This document shows positions 34,132 through 42,683 of a stretch of 64,000 bases of DNA, one piece after another (within the stretch, counting starts at the first letter, position 1; the number at the start of each line of letters is the position of its first letter). Location: positions 62,001 through 126,000 of the forward strand of contig NZ_JAMGBF010000037.1 in NCBI RefSeq assembly GCF_023516615.1. Direction: 5' to 3'. Source of the DNA: Streptomyces panaciradicis. GTDB taxonomy: Bacteria > Actinomycetota > Actinomycetes > Streptomycetales > Streptomycetaceae. The position numbers and the translations under genes are program-made. Below the pieces are notes generated by a model, which did no database searches, was not told where the DNA came from, and saw nothing but the letters and a program-made list of their open reading frames with translations.

Positions 34132-34725
34132 ATGGCACCGCGCATCCTGCTGGCCCGGCACGGACAGACCGAGTGGTCACTGTCCGGAAAGCACACCGGC
34201 AGGACCGACGTGCCGCTCCTGGAGGAGGGCCGCCGGGGCGCGAAGCTGCTCGGCGAGCGCCTGCACCGGGCGCCATTCGAGGGCCTGCCCGGGGTGGAGG
34301 TGCGCACCAGCCCGCTGGCACGCGCGCGTGAGACGTGCGACCTCGCCGGGTTCGGCGAGCGGGCGGCCCTCTGGGACGCGCTGATGGAGTGGGACTACGG
34401 GGCCTACGAGGGCATGACGCCGGACGAGATCCAGGCGGTGCGGCCCGGCTGGCTGATCTGGCGGGACGGGGTGCCCGAGGGGGAGTCGCTGTCCGAGGTG
34501 ACCGCCCGGGCCGACGAGGTGGTGGCCTGGGCGCGCTCGGCCGAACGGGACGTGCTGGTGTTCGCGCACGGGCACATCCTGCGGTCGATCGGGGCGCGCT
34601 GGCTCGGCCTGCCGATCGACTTCGCCGCGCGCATCAGGCTCAACCCGACGTCGCTGTCGGTCCTGGGTTGGGCCTACGGAGAGCCGGCGATCGAGAGCTG
34701 GAACGACTCGGGACACCAGGCCTAG
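34132..34725 (+). CDS. Histidine phosphatase family protein
   Basis: A protein of 197 residues. The phosphohistidine motif is [21 protein letters not shown] at the N-terminus (quoted within limits), with [17 protein letters not shown] supplying the second Arg, [12 protein letters not shown] the acid/base Glu, and FAHGHILR the second His. It is a phosphoglycerate-mutase-fold phosphatase, cytoplasmic, of the cofactor-independent small-phosphatase type. The substrate is unknown. It stands alone and diverges from the PAP2 gene. Confidence 0.88.
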   Translation: MAPRILLARHGQTEWSLSGKHTGRTDVPLLEEGRRGAKLLGERLHRAPFEGLPGVEVRTSPLARARETCDLAGFGERAALWDALMEWDYGAYEGMTPDEIQAVRPGWLIWRDGVPEGESLSEVTARADEVVAWARSAERDVLVFAHGHILRSIGARWLGLPIDFAARIRLNPTSLSVLGWAYGEPAIESWNDSGHQA

Positions 34726-34760
34726 AGCCCGCCCGGAGCACCGGGTGCGCGCCGGTGTCC

Positions 34761-36194
34761 TCATGCCGTGCGCGGCACCGAGGCGTGGCGCTCCAGGAAC
34801 TCCGAGACACCCGCCGCCCGCCGGTGCGGCAGCAGCACCCTCGCCGTCCCCGCGAGCATCGTCTGGACCCGGGACGACTGCACCTGGTCCAGCAGGTCCA
34901 GCACCCGCGTCCCCGCGTCCGCCGCCTCGTCCGGCCGGCCGCCCCGCGCGAGGTCGTCCGCCAGTTCCGCCGTGTACAGGGCGATGTTGCGGGTGAAGTG
35001 CGGGTCCTGAAGGTGCGCGGCGCGGCGCGCGTGCCGGGCGGCGCGCGGCCAGTCGCCCAGCGTGGACCAGCACTGCGCCTCCAGACCCTCCAGCTCGGCC
35101 TCCCCGTAGAAGCTCATCCACTCGGGGTCGGCGTCCGAGGGGCCCCGCTCGAAGAGGACCTGCGCGCGGGCGAGCGCCTGTTCGCAGCCGGTGCGGTCGG
35201 CGAGCCCCGCCCAGCCGCCCGCCTCGCGCAGCGCGAGCAGCGACATCAGGCGGTCGGACCCCAGGCCGCGGCCCACGCGCTGCGCGGCCTGCGCCGCCCG
35301 CACCGCCTCGCGCGGCCGCCCCGCGTCGCGCGCGAGGAAGGCGGTGTTGCAGAAGGCGTGCGCCTCCAGCCCGTCGTCGCCGGTCATCCGGGCGGTCGCG
35401 AGGGCTTCCGCGTAGTGCGAGCGGGCGTCGTCGAAACGCCCCGAGTCGTGCGCCAGCCAGCCCACCGAGATGGCGAGTTCACCGGCGCCCGAGTGCAGCC
35501 GCTCGGCGGTCGTCTGCCGGGTCGCGCCGGCGTCCAGCAGCGCGTAGGCGGCGCGCAGCGGAAGCGACGCGCGCCGGTAGAGGCCGTCCGCGCCGTGCCG
35601 GTCGTCCAGCAGCCGGATCCTGCGGACCGCCTCCTCCAGCGCGTGCGCGTGGCTGGTTCCGGCGCGGTGGACGGGCCGCCCCGCCGCCGCGGCGTCGAAG
35701 GCGAGCCCGATGGGGCCCAGCGAGGCAGCGGCCACGGTGGCGCCGCCGGTCATGAATGCGCGACGCAGCACGTCGCTCTCCTCGAAGTCGTCGTACGTCT
35801 CGTGGTGCGGTGTGTCATACGGCGCCCGCGCCCCCGGAGTCTCACCGATCGCGCCCGACCGGCCCGTCGGCGCAGCGGGCGGCGCGTCCTCGCCGGTGTG
35901 CGCCCGCCGCCCGCGTACGGACGACCGGGGCGCGAAGCCCAGGTCGGTGAGCGTGCGGCCGGGGAACATGTGCAGGAACACCCGCTCGTAGGCGTAGTTG
36001 GGGCAGCGGATCTCGCCCGCCTCCACGCGGCCCACGTAGCGCGCGTCGCAGCTGACCCGCTCCCCGATCTCCCGCGCGGCCCGCCGTACCGCCGCGGCGA
36101 ACTCGGCCGGTGAGCGCCGGCCGCGCAGCCGGCGGAAGGCGGCGTTGGGCCGGGCGGGCATGGGCTGGGACGAAGTCGCCTTCGACGACGCCAT
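34761..36194 (-). CDS. NsdA-like regulator with N-terminal DNA-binding-like region and TPR repeats
   Basis: A protein of 477 residues from ATG 36194, with GAGAGG upstream. Residues 15-85 (FRRLRGRRSPAEFAAAVRRAAREIGERVSCDARYVGRVEAGE, in part) resemble a Xre-like helix-turn-helix. Residues 190-475 form helical pairs typical of TPR repeats (LARARMTGDDGLEAHAFCNTAFLARDAGRPREAV in part). A hydrophobic MTGGATVAAASLGPIGLAF sits between. The layout matches NsdA, a Streptomyces negative regulator of antibiotics and sporulation, as I remember it. No ligand can be assigned. Confidence 0.72.
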   Translation of the reverse strand: MASSKATSSQPMPARPNAAFRRLRGRRSPAEFAAAVRRAAREIGERVSCDARYVGRVEAGEIRCPNYAYERVFLHMFPGRTLTDLGFAPRSSVRGRRAHTGEDAPPAAPTGRSGAIGETPGARAPYDTPHHETYDDFEESDVLRRAFMTGGATVAAASLGPIGLAFDAAAAGRPVHRAGTSHAHALEEAVRRIRLLDDRHGADGLYRRASLPLRAAYALLDAGATRQTTAERLHSGAGELAISVGWLAHDSGRFDDARSHYAEALATARMTGDDGLEAHAFCNTAFLARDAGRPREAVRAAQAAQRVGRGLGSDRLMSLLALREAGGWAGLADRTGCEQALARAQVLFERGPSDADPEWMSFYGEAELEGLEAQCWSTLGDWPRAARHARRAAHLQDPHFTRNIALYTAELADDLARGGRPDEAADAGTRVLDLLDQVQSSRVQTMLAGTARVLLPHRRAAGVSEFLERHASVPRTA

Positions 36195-36464
36195 GGCCGG
36201 GTCCTCTCGTGCGAACCGTCGAACCATGCCGGGTTTGAGGTCGGTTGATCCGTGAACCCCGTTTCCGGCGGGCAAGAACGTACCCGCTGTGCCGGACCCG
36301 CCACGCAGGGTTTGGCTACAAACCGGATATCTCATCCCGGATCTGCCATGAACTGCCATCCTTTGTGGCGCATTTCCGCCGTAGCCGTTGACGCGTGCCC
36401 GCGTTGAACCCGGTGGACCGGGAGCCGCCCGACTCCCGAGCCGCTTCGTTCAAGGAGGGGTTCC

Positions 36465-36896
36465 GTGGTGGAGGCCGGGATGAAGACGACGCCGATGACG
36501 ACGGCGGGGCACGCCCCGACCCCGGACCACAGCCCGCCGCCCCTGCCCGAGGGCCCCTGCGATCTCGTCACCGTGCCGGCCCGCCAGGGGCTGGAGGCCG
36601 TGGACATCCTGCGCCGCGGGGCCGGCGACGCCGTCGGGCCCGTCCTGCACGACGACGGCTGCGACACCCTCGGCTTCCTGGTCCCGCCGGGCACGGCCGC
36701 CGCCTGGGACGTGCCGGGCAGTACGTGCACGGAGACCGACGGGCGGGGGATGAGCCTGGCCCCCGAGCCGCTCGCCGAGGGGTCCGACTGGCTGCTGCCG
36801 CCCGGCGAGGTCGACCTCGCGACCGATCCGGCGGTGCTGCGGGCGGCGCTCGGCGAGGCGGCCCGGCTGATCGAGGCCGCCGACAACTGCCGCTGA
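36465..36896 (+). CDS. Conserved small protein of unknown function
   Basis: A protein of 143 residues; GTG 36465 (or 36468) follows AAGGAGGG. It has a Pro-rich start, then a compact alpha/beta region: DLVTVPARQGLEAVDILRR, GPVLHDDGCDTLGFLVPPGTAAAWDVPGS (in part) and WLLPPGEVDLATDPAVL. No catalytic motif is recognised. It lies 48 bases upstream of the spermidine-synthase-like gene on the same strand and may be co-transcribed with it. Confidence 0.7.
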   Translation: MVEAGMKTTPMTTAGHAPTPDHSPPPLPEGPCDLVTVPARQGLEAVDILRRGAGDAVGPVLHDDGCDTLGFLVPPGTAAAWDVPGSTCTETDGRGMSLAPEPLAEGSDWLLPPGEVDLATDPAVLRAALGEAARLIEAADNCR

Positions 36897-36944
36897 CACC
36901 GGTCCGGGCGGGCGGGGCGGCCCCGGGGTGCCGATAATGGCGCA

Positions 36945-37814
36945 ATGGGAAAGTCCAGGAGTCCGCGGCGCGGCGGTGCCGGTGCCGAAGCCGTCGTCGA
37001 GGCCGTCGACGGGGGACTCGCCGAGCTCATACCCGACCGGGACCGGGCGCGCGCCTGGACGCTGCTGATCGACGGGGCGCCGCAGTCGCACGTCGATCTC
37101 GACGACCCCACCCACCTGTCCTTCGAGTACCAGCGTCGCCTCGGCCACGTCATCGACCTCGCCGCCCCGGCCGGAAGACCCGTGCACGCCGTGCACCTCG
37201 GCGGGGGCGCCCTGACCCTCGCCCGCTACGTCGCCGCCACCCGCCCCCGCTCCACCCAGCAGGTCGTCGAGCGCGACGCCGCCCTCGTCCAACTGGTGCG
37301 CAGATGCCTGCCGCTGGACCAGAACGCCCGGATCCGGGTGCGTTCCGCGGACGCCCGCGAAGGGCTCGCCAAGGTCCTCGACGGCTGGGCCGACCTCGTC
37401 GTCGCCGACGTCTTCAGCGGCGCCCGCACGCCCGCGCACCTGACCTCGACGGAGTTCCTGGACGACGTACGCCGCGTCCTCAGGCCGGGCGGGACGTATG
37501 CCGCCAACCTCGCCGACGGCCCGCCGCTGGCCCACCTGCGCGGCCAGATCGCCACCGCCGCCGCCCGCTTCCCCGAACTCGCGCTGATCGCCGACCCGGC
37601 CGTGCTGCGCGGCAAGCGCTTCGGCAACGCCGTCCTCGTCGCCTGCGACACCCCGCTGCCGGTCGCCGAACTCACCCGCCGCGCCGCCTCCGACCCGCAC
37701 CCGGCCCGCGTCGAACACGGCCGCGCCCTGCTGGACTTCACCGGCGGCGCGCTCCCGGTCACCGACGCCGAGGCGACCGCGTCCCCCGCCCCGCCGCCCT
37801 CCGTCTTCCGCTAG
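36945..37814 (+). CDS. Spermidine synthase-like / SAM-dependent methyltransferase-fold protein
   Basis: A protein of 289 residues. The Rossmann fold motifs are AVHLGGGALTLARYVAATRP, VVERDAALVQL and ADLVVADVFSGARTPAHLTSTEF (in part). These match the spermidine-synthase superfamily as found in many actinobacteria. The typical polyamine-binding residues (GGGDG-type) are changed to GGGAL, so true aminopropyl transfer is doubtful. The last 15 residues are Ala/Pro-rich. It converges on the next minus-strand gene with 6 bases between stops. Confidence 0.82.
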   Translation: MGKSRSPRRGGAGAEAVVEAVDGGLAELIPDRDRARAWTLLIDGAPQSHVDLDDPTHLSFEYQRRLGHVIDLAAPAGRPVHAVHLGGGALTLARYVAATRPRSTQQVVERDAALVQLVRRCLPLDQNARIRVRSADAREGLAKVLDGWADLVVADVFSGARTPAHLTSTEFLDDVRRVLRPGGTYAANLADGPPLAHLRGQIATAAARFPELALIADPAVLRGKRFGNAVLVACDTPLPVAELTRRAASDPHPARVEHGRALLDFTGGALPVTDAEATASPAPPPSVFR

Positions 37815-37820
37815 GGCCGG

Positions 37821-38339
37821 CTAGTAGTTGCCCACGTCCACGTGCGGCGGTCCGTCGTGCCAGGCGCAGATCACCGACACCTTGTCCGTGCCCGAGGTGA
37901 ACTCCACCCTGATCCAGGTGTCCGTCTTCCACGTCTGCATCGACCAGCCGGTGTTCGGGGCGGCCATGACGAGCGTCGCGGAGGCCGGAGCGAGGTCGAA
38001 CACCACCCGGCCGCCGGCGGTGTCATAGCTCTTCACCTGGCCGGAGGCGCTGTGCGACGGCTTGGGGGACGGCGTCTTCGAAGGCACCGGCGCCGAGGTC
38101 GCGGACGGCTTCGGCGACGGGCTGCGCGTCGGCGTCGGGGAGGGCCGCCTCGTCGACGACGCCAGCGGCTTCGACTCCTGCGTGGTCGCGTCGGCCGCCG
38201 TGATGGGCAGGGCGCGCGGCGGGTCGTAGGCCGTGCCCGCCATCACCGTGTGGACGCCCCACCACGACAGCGTGACCGCCGCGCCCGTGGCGAGCGACCA
38301 AGCCAGTACGTGTACGAGTCCTCTGCGCATCGCGCTCAT
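37821..38339 (-). CDS. Membrane-anchored extracellular protein with Ser/Pro linker
   Basis: A protein of 172 residues. An N-terminal hydrophobic segment (LVHVLAWSLATGAAVTLSWWGV) acts as a signal or anchor. It is followed by a Pro/Ser/Thr-rich linker (residues 60-100) and a C-terminal beta-rich domain (GRVVFDLAPASATLVMAAPNTGWSMQTW in part, ending VICAWHDGPPHVDVGNY). No known domain is recognised. It diverges from the two-component regulator gene by 88 bases. Confidence 0.7.
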   Translation of the reverse strand: MSAMRRGLVHVLAWSLATGAAVTLSWWGVHTVMAGTAYDPPRALPITAADATTQESKPLASSTRRPSPTPTRSPSPKPSATSAPVPSKTPSPKPSHSASGQVKSYDTAGGRVVFDLAPASATLVMAAPNTGWSMQTWKTDTWIRVEFTSGTDKVSVICAWHDGPPHVDVGNY

Positions 38340-38427
38340 ACTGCCTCACGCGCCCCACGGGCCGCACATGCCCGGAGTTGTCCACAGGCTCCGGTGCGGC
38401 CCGCCCGCATGGCGTACGGTGCCGCGC

Positions 38428-39132
38428 ATGGCAAGTGTGCTCGTGGTCGAGGACGACCAGTTCGTGCGTTCGGCGCTGATCCGGCACCTGACCGATGCCG
38501 CGCACACCGTGCGCAGTGTCGGCACGGCGCTGGAGGCGCTGCGCGAGGTCGCCCATTTCCGTTTCGACGTGGTCGTCCTGGACCTCGGTCTGCCCGATCT
38601 GGACGGCTCCGAGGCGCTGAAGATGCTGCGCGGGATCACGGACGTGCCCGTGATCATCGCCACCGCCCGGGACGACGAGACGGAGATCGTCCGGCTGCTG
38701 AACGCGGGCGCGGACGACTATTTGACCAAGCCGTTCTCGGTGGAGCACCTCTCGGCGAGGATGGCGGCGGTGCTACGGCGCTCCCGCACCGCCGCCGGCG
38801 AGGTCCCGCCGTCCAGCGTGCTGCGCGTCGGCGGCCTGACCGTCGACCCGCTGCGCCGCCAGGCCGAGTTGGACGGCGTCCGGCTCGACCTCACCCGCCG
38901 CGAGTTCGACCTGCTCGCCTTCCTGGCCGGCCGCCCCGGAGTCGTCGTGGCCCGCAAGGAGCTCCTCGCCGAGGTGTGGCAGCAGTCCTACGGCGACGAC
39001 CAGACCATCGACGTCCATCTGTCCTGGCTGCGGCGGAAGTTGGGCGAGACGGCGGCGCGGCCGCGCTATCTGCACACGCTGCGGGGCGTCGGCGTGAAGC
39101 TGGAGCCGCCGGGCGGGGAGGTGCCCCGATGA
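38428..39132 (+). CDS. OmpR-family response regulator
   Basis: A protein of 234 residues from ATG 38428. The receiver domain has ED(9-10), the phospho-acceptor Asp52 in VVLDLGLPDLDG and Lys in DYLTKPFSVEHL. The C-terminal winged helix (LRVGGLTVDPLRRQAELDG to LHTLRGVGVKLEPP) is of OmpR/PhoB type and binds DNA. Its stop overlaps the kinase start (ATGA), so the pair is coupled. The chitinase gene lies downstream on the same strand beyond a repeat tract, but a direct link is not shown. Confidence 0.92.
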   Translation: MASVLVVEDDQFVRSALIRHLTDAAHTVRSVGTALEALREVAHFRFDVVVLDLGLPDLDGSEALKMLRGITDVPVIIATARDDETEIVRLLNAGADDYLTKPFSVEHLSARMAAVLRRSRTAAGEVPPSSVLRVGGLTVDPLRRQAELDGVRLDLTRREFDLLAFLAGRPGVVVARKELLAEVWQQSYGDDQTIDVHLSWLRRKLGETAARPRYLHTLRGVGVKLEPPGGEVPR

Positions 39133-40505
39133 GATGGGCTCTGGTCAAGGTCTGTCTGGCGGTGACCGCGATGGTCGTGGTCGCCTTCGCCGTGCCGCTC
39201 GGGCTCGTCATCAAGGAGATGGCCCGGGACCGGGCGTTCTCCAACGCCGAGCGGCAGGCCGCCGCCGTCGCCCCGGCGCTGTCCATCACCACCGAGCGCG
39301 ACCAGTTGGAGAAGGTCGTCGCCTCGGCGGGCTCCGACGCCGGCGTGGCCGTTCACATACCGTCGGCCGACGGCCGGGCCGCCGTCGACATCGGGCGCAG
39401 GCACGCCGCCGGCAAGGACATCGCCACCGTGCGCAAGCTGGGCCGGGCCTCCACCACCGAGGTCCCCGGCGGCTTCACGCTGCTCTCACCGGTGGCGGTC
39501 AGCTCCGGCGCGATCGCGGTGGTCGAGGTGTTCGTGCCCGAGTCCGAGGTCAGCAACGGCGTCGGCACGGCCTGGGCGGTGCTCGCCGGGGTCGGCGTCG
39601 CGCTGATCGTCGGGTCCGTCGCGGTCGCCGACCGGCTGGGGGTGCGGATGGTGCAGCCCGCCCAGCGGCTGGTCGAGGGCGCGCACGAACTGGGGGAGGG
39701 CAAGCTGGGGGCGCGGGTGCCGGAGGAGGGGCCGACCGAACTGCGCCTGGCGGCGGTCGCGTTCAACTCCATGGCCGACCAGGTCGTCCAGCTCCTGGCC
39801 AATGAGCGCGAGTTGGCCGCGGATCTGTCCCACCGGCTGCGCACCCCGCTGACCGTGCTGCGGCTCAACGCCGCCTCGCTCGGGGAAGGGCCCGCCGCGG
39901 ACCAGACCCGGGCCGCGGTCGCCCAGCTGGAGCGCGAGGTCGACACGATCATCCGTACCGCCCGGGAGGCCAAGCCGCAGACCGCCGCGGCAGGGCCGGG
40001 CGCCGGGTGCGACGCGGCCGAGGTGGTGCGCGAGCGGATGGCGTTCTGGTCGGCGCTGGCCGAGGACGAGGGCCGCAAGTGGCGGGTCGCCGGCGCCGAC
40101 CGGCCGGTGCGGATACCCGTGGCCCGGGCGGATCTCGCGGCGGCGCTGGACGCCCTGCTCGGCAACGTCTTCCGGCACACCGCCGAGGGCACGGCCTTCG
40201 CGGTCGACCTGCACAACGGCGAGGACGCGGTGATCGTGCTCGTCTCCGACGCGGGCCCGGGCATCCTCGACCCCGAGGCGGCCATGGCGCGCGGGCGCGG
40301 ATCGGGCAGCGACGGCTCCACCGGCCTCGGGCTGGACATCGTGCGGCGGCTCGCGGAGTCGACCGGCGGCGACGTGCGGATCGGGTCGTCCGTGCTCGGC
40401 GGGACCGAGGTGCGCATCTGGATCCAGCTCGACGGCCGGGCCCGGACGCCGGGCGGCCGCGGGCACCGGTCGGTACGACGACGCAGGCGCGCCGTCGCGA
40501 GGTGA
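39129..40505 (+). CDS. Membrane sensor histidine kinase
   Basis: A protein of 458 residues. Two transmembrane helices (8-29 and about 147-168) frame an extracytoplasmic domain of some 115 residues. A HAMP-like region (MVQPAQRLVEGAHELGEGKLGARV in part) leads to the H box LAADLSHRLRTPLTV with His235. The ATPase domain shows ALLGNVFRHTAEGT (N box), SDAGPGI (G1) and GSTGLGLDIVRRLAE (G2). It is the partner of the upstream response regulator. The signal it senses is not known. Confidence 0.92.
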   Translation: MRWALVKVCLAVTAMVVVAFAVPLGLVIKEMARDRAFSNAERQAAAVAPALSITTERDQLEKVVASAGSDAGVAVHIPSADGRAAVDIGRRHAAGKDIATVRKLGRASTTEVPGGFTLLSPVAVSSGAIAVVEVFVPESEVSNGVGTAWAVLAGVGVALIVGSVAVADRLGVRMVQPAQRLVEGAHELGEGKLGARVPEEGPTELRLAAVAFNSMADQVVQLLANERELAADLSHRLRTPLTVLRLNAASLGEGPAADQTRAAVAQLEREVDTIIRTAREAKPQTAAAGPGAGCDAAEVVRERMAFWSALAEDEGRKWRVAGADRPVRIPVARADLAAALDALLGNVFRHTAEGTAFAVDLHNGEDAVIVLVSDAGPGILDPEAAMARGRGSGSDGSTGLGLDIVRRLAESTGGDVRIGSSVLGGTEVRIWIQLDGRARTPGGRGHRSVRRRRRAVAR

Positions 40506-40975
40506 GCGGGAACGCGAACGGGAGCGGCGATCCGGCCGGGACCCGGGACCGGTACCGGGAGGGGGATCGGCCGGGATCGGGACCGGGAGCGGGAGCGGTG
40601 GTCCACCCGGGACCGGGAGCGGCGGTGTCCGGCCGGGAACCGGAGCCGGGACCGTGAGCGGGGATCGGCCGGGACCGGGACCGGTGGTCCACCCGGGATC
40701 GGGACCGCGAGCGGCGGTTCGCCCGGGACCCGCACCGGCAGCGGCGATCCGGCCTGGACCGGGACCGCGAGCGGCGCGGTCCGGCCGGGAACCGGAGCCG
40801 GGACCGGGGATCGGCCGGGATCGGGACCGGGAGCGGCGGTCCGCACGGGACCGGGACTGGGAGGGGGGATTCGGCCGGGACCCGGGACCGGTACCGGGAG
40901 GGGGATCGGCCGGGACCGGGACCGCGAGCGGCGAGCCGGCCGCAGACCGGGAGCGGCATCGGCCGCCGTATTGGT
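40506..40975. repeat. GC-rich nested direct repeats
   Basis: The tract is built from variants of CCGGGACCGGGAGCGGCG. Two exact 44-bp copies lie at 40533-40576 and 40872-40915. A 28-bp unit (beginning GTCCGGCCGGGAACCGGAGC) is exact at 40627-40654 and 40779-40806. The copies are in the same direction, which indicates expansion by slippage or unequal exchange. Confidence 0.85.
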
Positions 40976-40985
40976 CTCTACCTTT
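40970..40985. promoter_or_regulatory. DasR-type dre box upstream of the chitinase gene
   Basis: ATTGGTCTCTACCTTT keeps the dre half-sites GGTCT and ACC (core GGTCTCTACC compared with GGTCTAGACC). It lies about 135 bases before the chitinase start. The same core form appears before the hexosaminidase gene. Confidence 0.65.
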
Positions 40986-41119
40986 AACCACCCCCGATCC
41001 CTTCCTTAAGCGCCCCCTAAGATCCGCAACCCCCGCCCGGATCAGGCGCTTTGCCCGATTCCGGATCGCTAGCGTGCTGCCGCACCCCACCCCCGTGAAG
41101 AGCGAAGGCAGGCACGCGC

Positions 41120-42580
41120 ATGAGCACGCACCGGCGCAGGATCAGCGGCAGGAACAAGGCGATCGGCGGTCTGGTGGCCGCGGCGGTCGTGGGCGGCGGT
41201 GCCGTCCTGCTCACCGGTACCGCTCAGGCCGCCGGCATCGGGGCCGCGTACACGAAGACCAGTGACTGGTCGACGGGGTACACCGCCCAGTACGTCGTGA
41301 CGAACAACAGCGGCGCGACGGAGAAGACCTGGAAGCTGGAGTTCGACCTCCCGGCGGGCGCCAAGCTCAGCTCCCTCTGGAACGCGGAGTCGGCCGTCAG
41401 CGGGCAGCACGTCACCGTGACCCCGGCGAAGTGGGACACCGACGGCCTCGCGCCCGGCAAGTCCGTCACCGTCGGCTTCGTCGTCAACGGCACCGCGGAC
41501 CCGAAGAGCTGTGTCATCGACGGCGCCAAGTGCTCCGCGGACGACGGCCCGACGCCCGAGCCGAGCGGCCGCCCCACCGAGTCCCCGACCCCGACGGCGA
41601 CCCCCACCCCCACGGCGACCCCCACCGCCACCCCCACCCCCTCGCAGAGCACGGGCACCGGTACCGGCACCGGCACGGGCACCACCACGAGCGGCGGCTT
41701 CGCGCCCTACGTCGACACCTCCCTCTACCCGGCCTTCGACCTGCTCGCGAGCGCCGACGCCACCGGAGTGAAGACCTACAACCTCGCGTTCGTCACCGAC
41801 GGCGGCGGCTGCACGCCCAAGTGGGGCGGCGTGACCGACCTCGGCAGCGACGGCGTCGCCGCCCAGATCGGCTCGCTACGCGCCAAGGGCGGCGACGTCC
41901 GGGTCTCCTTCGGCGGCGCCTCCGGCTCCGAGCTGGCCACGACCTGCTCCTCGGCGGACGCGCTGGCCGCGGCGTACGGGAAGGTCGTGGACGCGTACAA
42001 GCTGACCAAGGTCGACTTCGACGTCGAGGGCGGCGCGCTGCCGAACACGGCGGCCAACACCCGCCGCGCCCAGGCGATAGCCAAGCTCCAGGCCCAGCAC
42101 CCCGGCCTGGACGTGTCGTTCACCCTGCCCGTGATGCCCGAGGGCCTCACCCAGGACGGCGTGAACCTCCTGTCGAACGCCAAGTCCAACGGCGTGAAGA
42201 CCTCCACCGTCAACATCATGGCGATGGACTACGGCGCCTCCTACAGCGGCGACATGGGCACCTACGCCGAGCAGGCCGCGACCGCCACCCAGGCCCAGGT
42301 CAAGAGCGTCCTCGGGCTCTCCGACAGCGCGGCGTGGAAGGCGGTCGCCGTGACCCCGATGATCGGCGTCAACGACGTCTCCACCGAGGTCTTCAAGGTC
42401 GACGACGCCACCCAGCTGGTGGACTTCGCCAAGTCCAAGGGCCTGGGCGGGCTGTCGATGTGGTCCGCCACCCGCGACAAGCAGTGCGCCGGCGGCACCA
42501 AGCCCACCGCCGACGCCACCTGCAGCTCGATCACCCAGAGCCCGTTCGCCTTCTCCAAGGCCTTCGGCGCCTTCAACTGA
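41120..42580 (+). CDS. Secreted chitinase, CBM2 plus GH18
   Basis: A protein of 486 residues. The signal peptide ends near TAQA. A CBM2-type module follows (about 38-138, DWSTGYTAQYVVTNNSGATEKTW in part, closed by two cysteines), then a Thr/Pro/Ser/Gly linker (143-192) and a GH18 barrel (194-486). The catalytic DxDxE is Asp299-Phe-Asp301-Val-Glu303 in KVDFDVEGG. Asp301 and Glu303 act in the substrate-assisted mechanism. It is of the short ChiD-like type. It cuts chitin outside the cell. A DasR-like box upstream and a strong terminator downstream fit single-gene control. Confidence 0.9.
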   Translation: MSTHRRRISGRNKAIGGLVAAAVVGGGAVLLTGTAQAAGIGAAYTKTSDWSTGYTAQYVVTNNSGATEKTWKLEFDLPAGAKLSSLWNAESAVSGQHVTVTPAKWDTDGLAPGKSVTVGFVVNGTADPKSCVIDGAKCSADDGPTPEPSGRPTESPTPTATPTPTATPTATPTPSQSTGTGTGTGTGTTTSGGFAPYVDTSLYPAFDLLASADATGVKTYNLAFVTDGGGCTPKWGGVTDLGSDGVAAQIGSLRAKGGDVRVSFGGASGSELATTCSSADALAAAYGKVVDAYKLTKVDFDVEGGALPNTAANTRRAQAIAKLQAQHPGLDVSFTLPVMPEGLTQDGVNLLSNAKSNGVKTSTVNIMAMDYGASYSGDMGTYAEQAATATQAQVKSVLGLSDSAAWKAVAVTPMIGVNDVSTEVFKVDDATQLVDFAKSKGLGGLSMWSATRDKQCAGGTKPTADATCSSITQSPFAFSKAFGAFN

Positions 42581-42610
42581 CCGGCACCCGCACAGGCCCC
42601 GAACGGAAAC

Positions 42611-42643
42611 GGGGCGCGGCGCCCCCCTCGGCCGCCGCGCCCC
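42611..42643 (+). terminator. Terminator after the chitinase gene
   Basis: GGGGCGCGGCG at 42611-42621 pairs perfectly with CGCCGCGCCCC at 42633-42643. It lies 30 bases past the chitinase stop and before the convergent beta-glucosidase gene. Confidence 0.8.
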
Positions 42644-42683
42644 GCCCCCCGCTCTCCCGCCGCCCGTGCGGCCGGTCTTCCGG

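Larger units (their letters stand above)
40506..41119. other. Non-coding region between the sensor kinase and chitinase genes
   Basis: A 614-base gap. The first 470 bases are the GC-rich repeat tract described separately. The last 140 bases have lower GC and include the DasR-like site and the likely chitinase promoter. Reading frames through the repeats give only Arg/Ser/Gly/Pro-rich translations without family features and are rejected as genes. Confidence 0.65.

Noticed and set aside
34132..34725. Naming the histidine phosphatase gene gpm (phosphoglycerate mutase)
   Set aside because: It is too short (197 residues) and lacks the mutase insertions; it is more likely a small-molecule phosphatase.
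40506..40975. The GC-rich repeat tract as a CRISPR array or coding region
   Set aside because: Repeats are of varying length with no regular unique spacers and no cas genes; translations on either strand are simple Arg/Ser/Gly/Pro runs.
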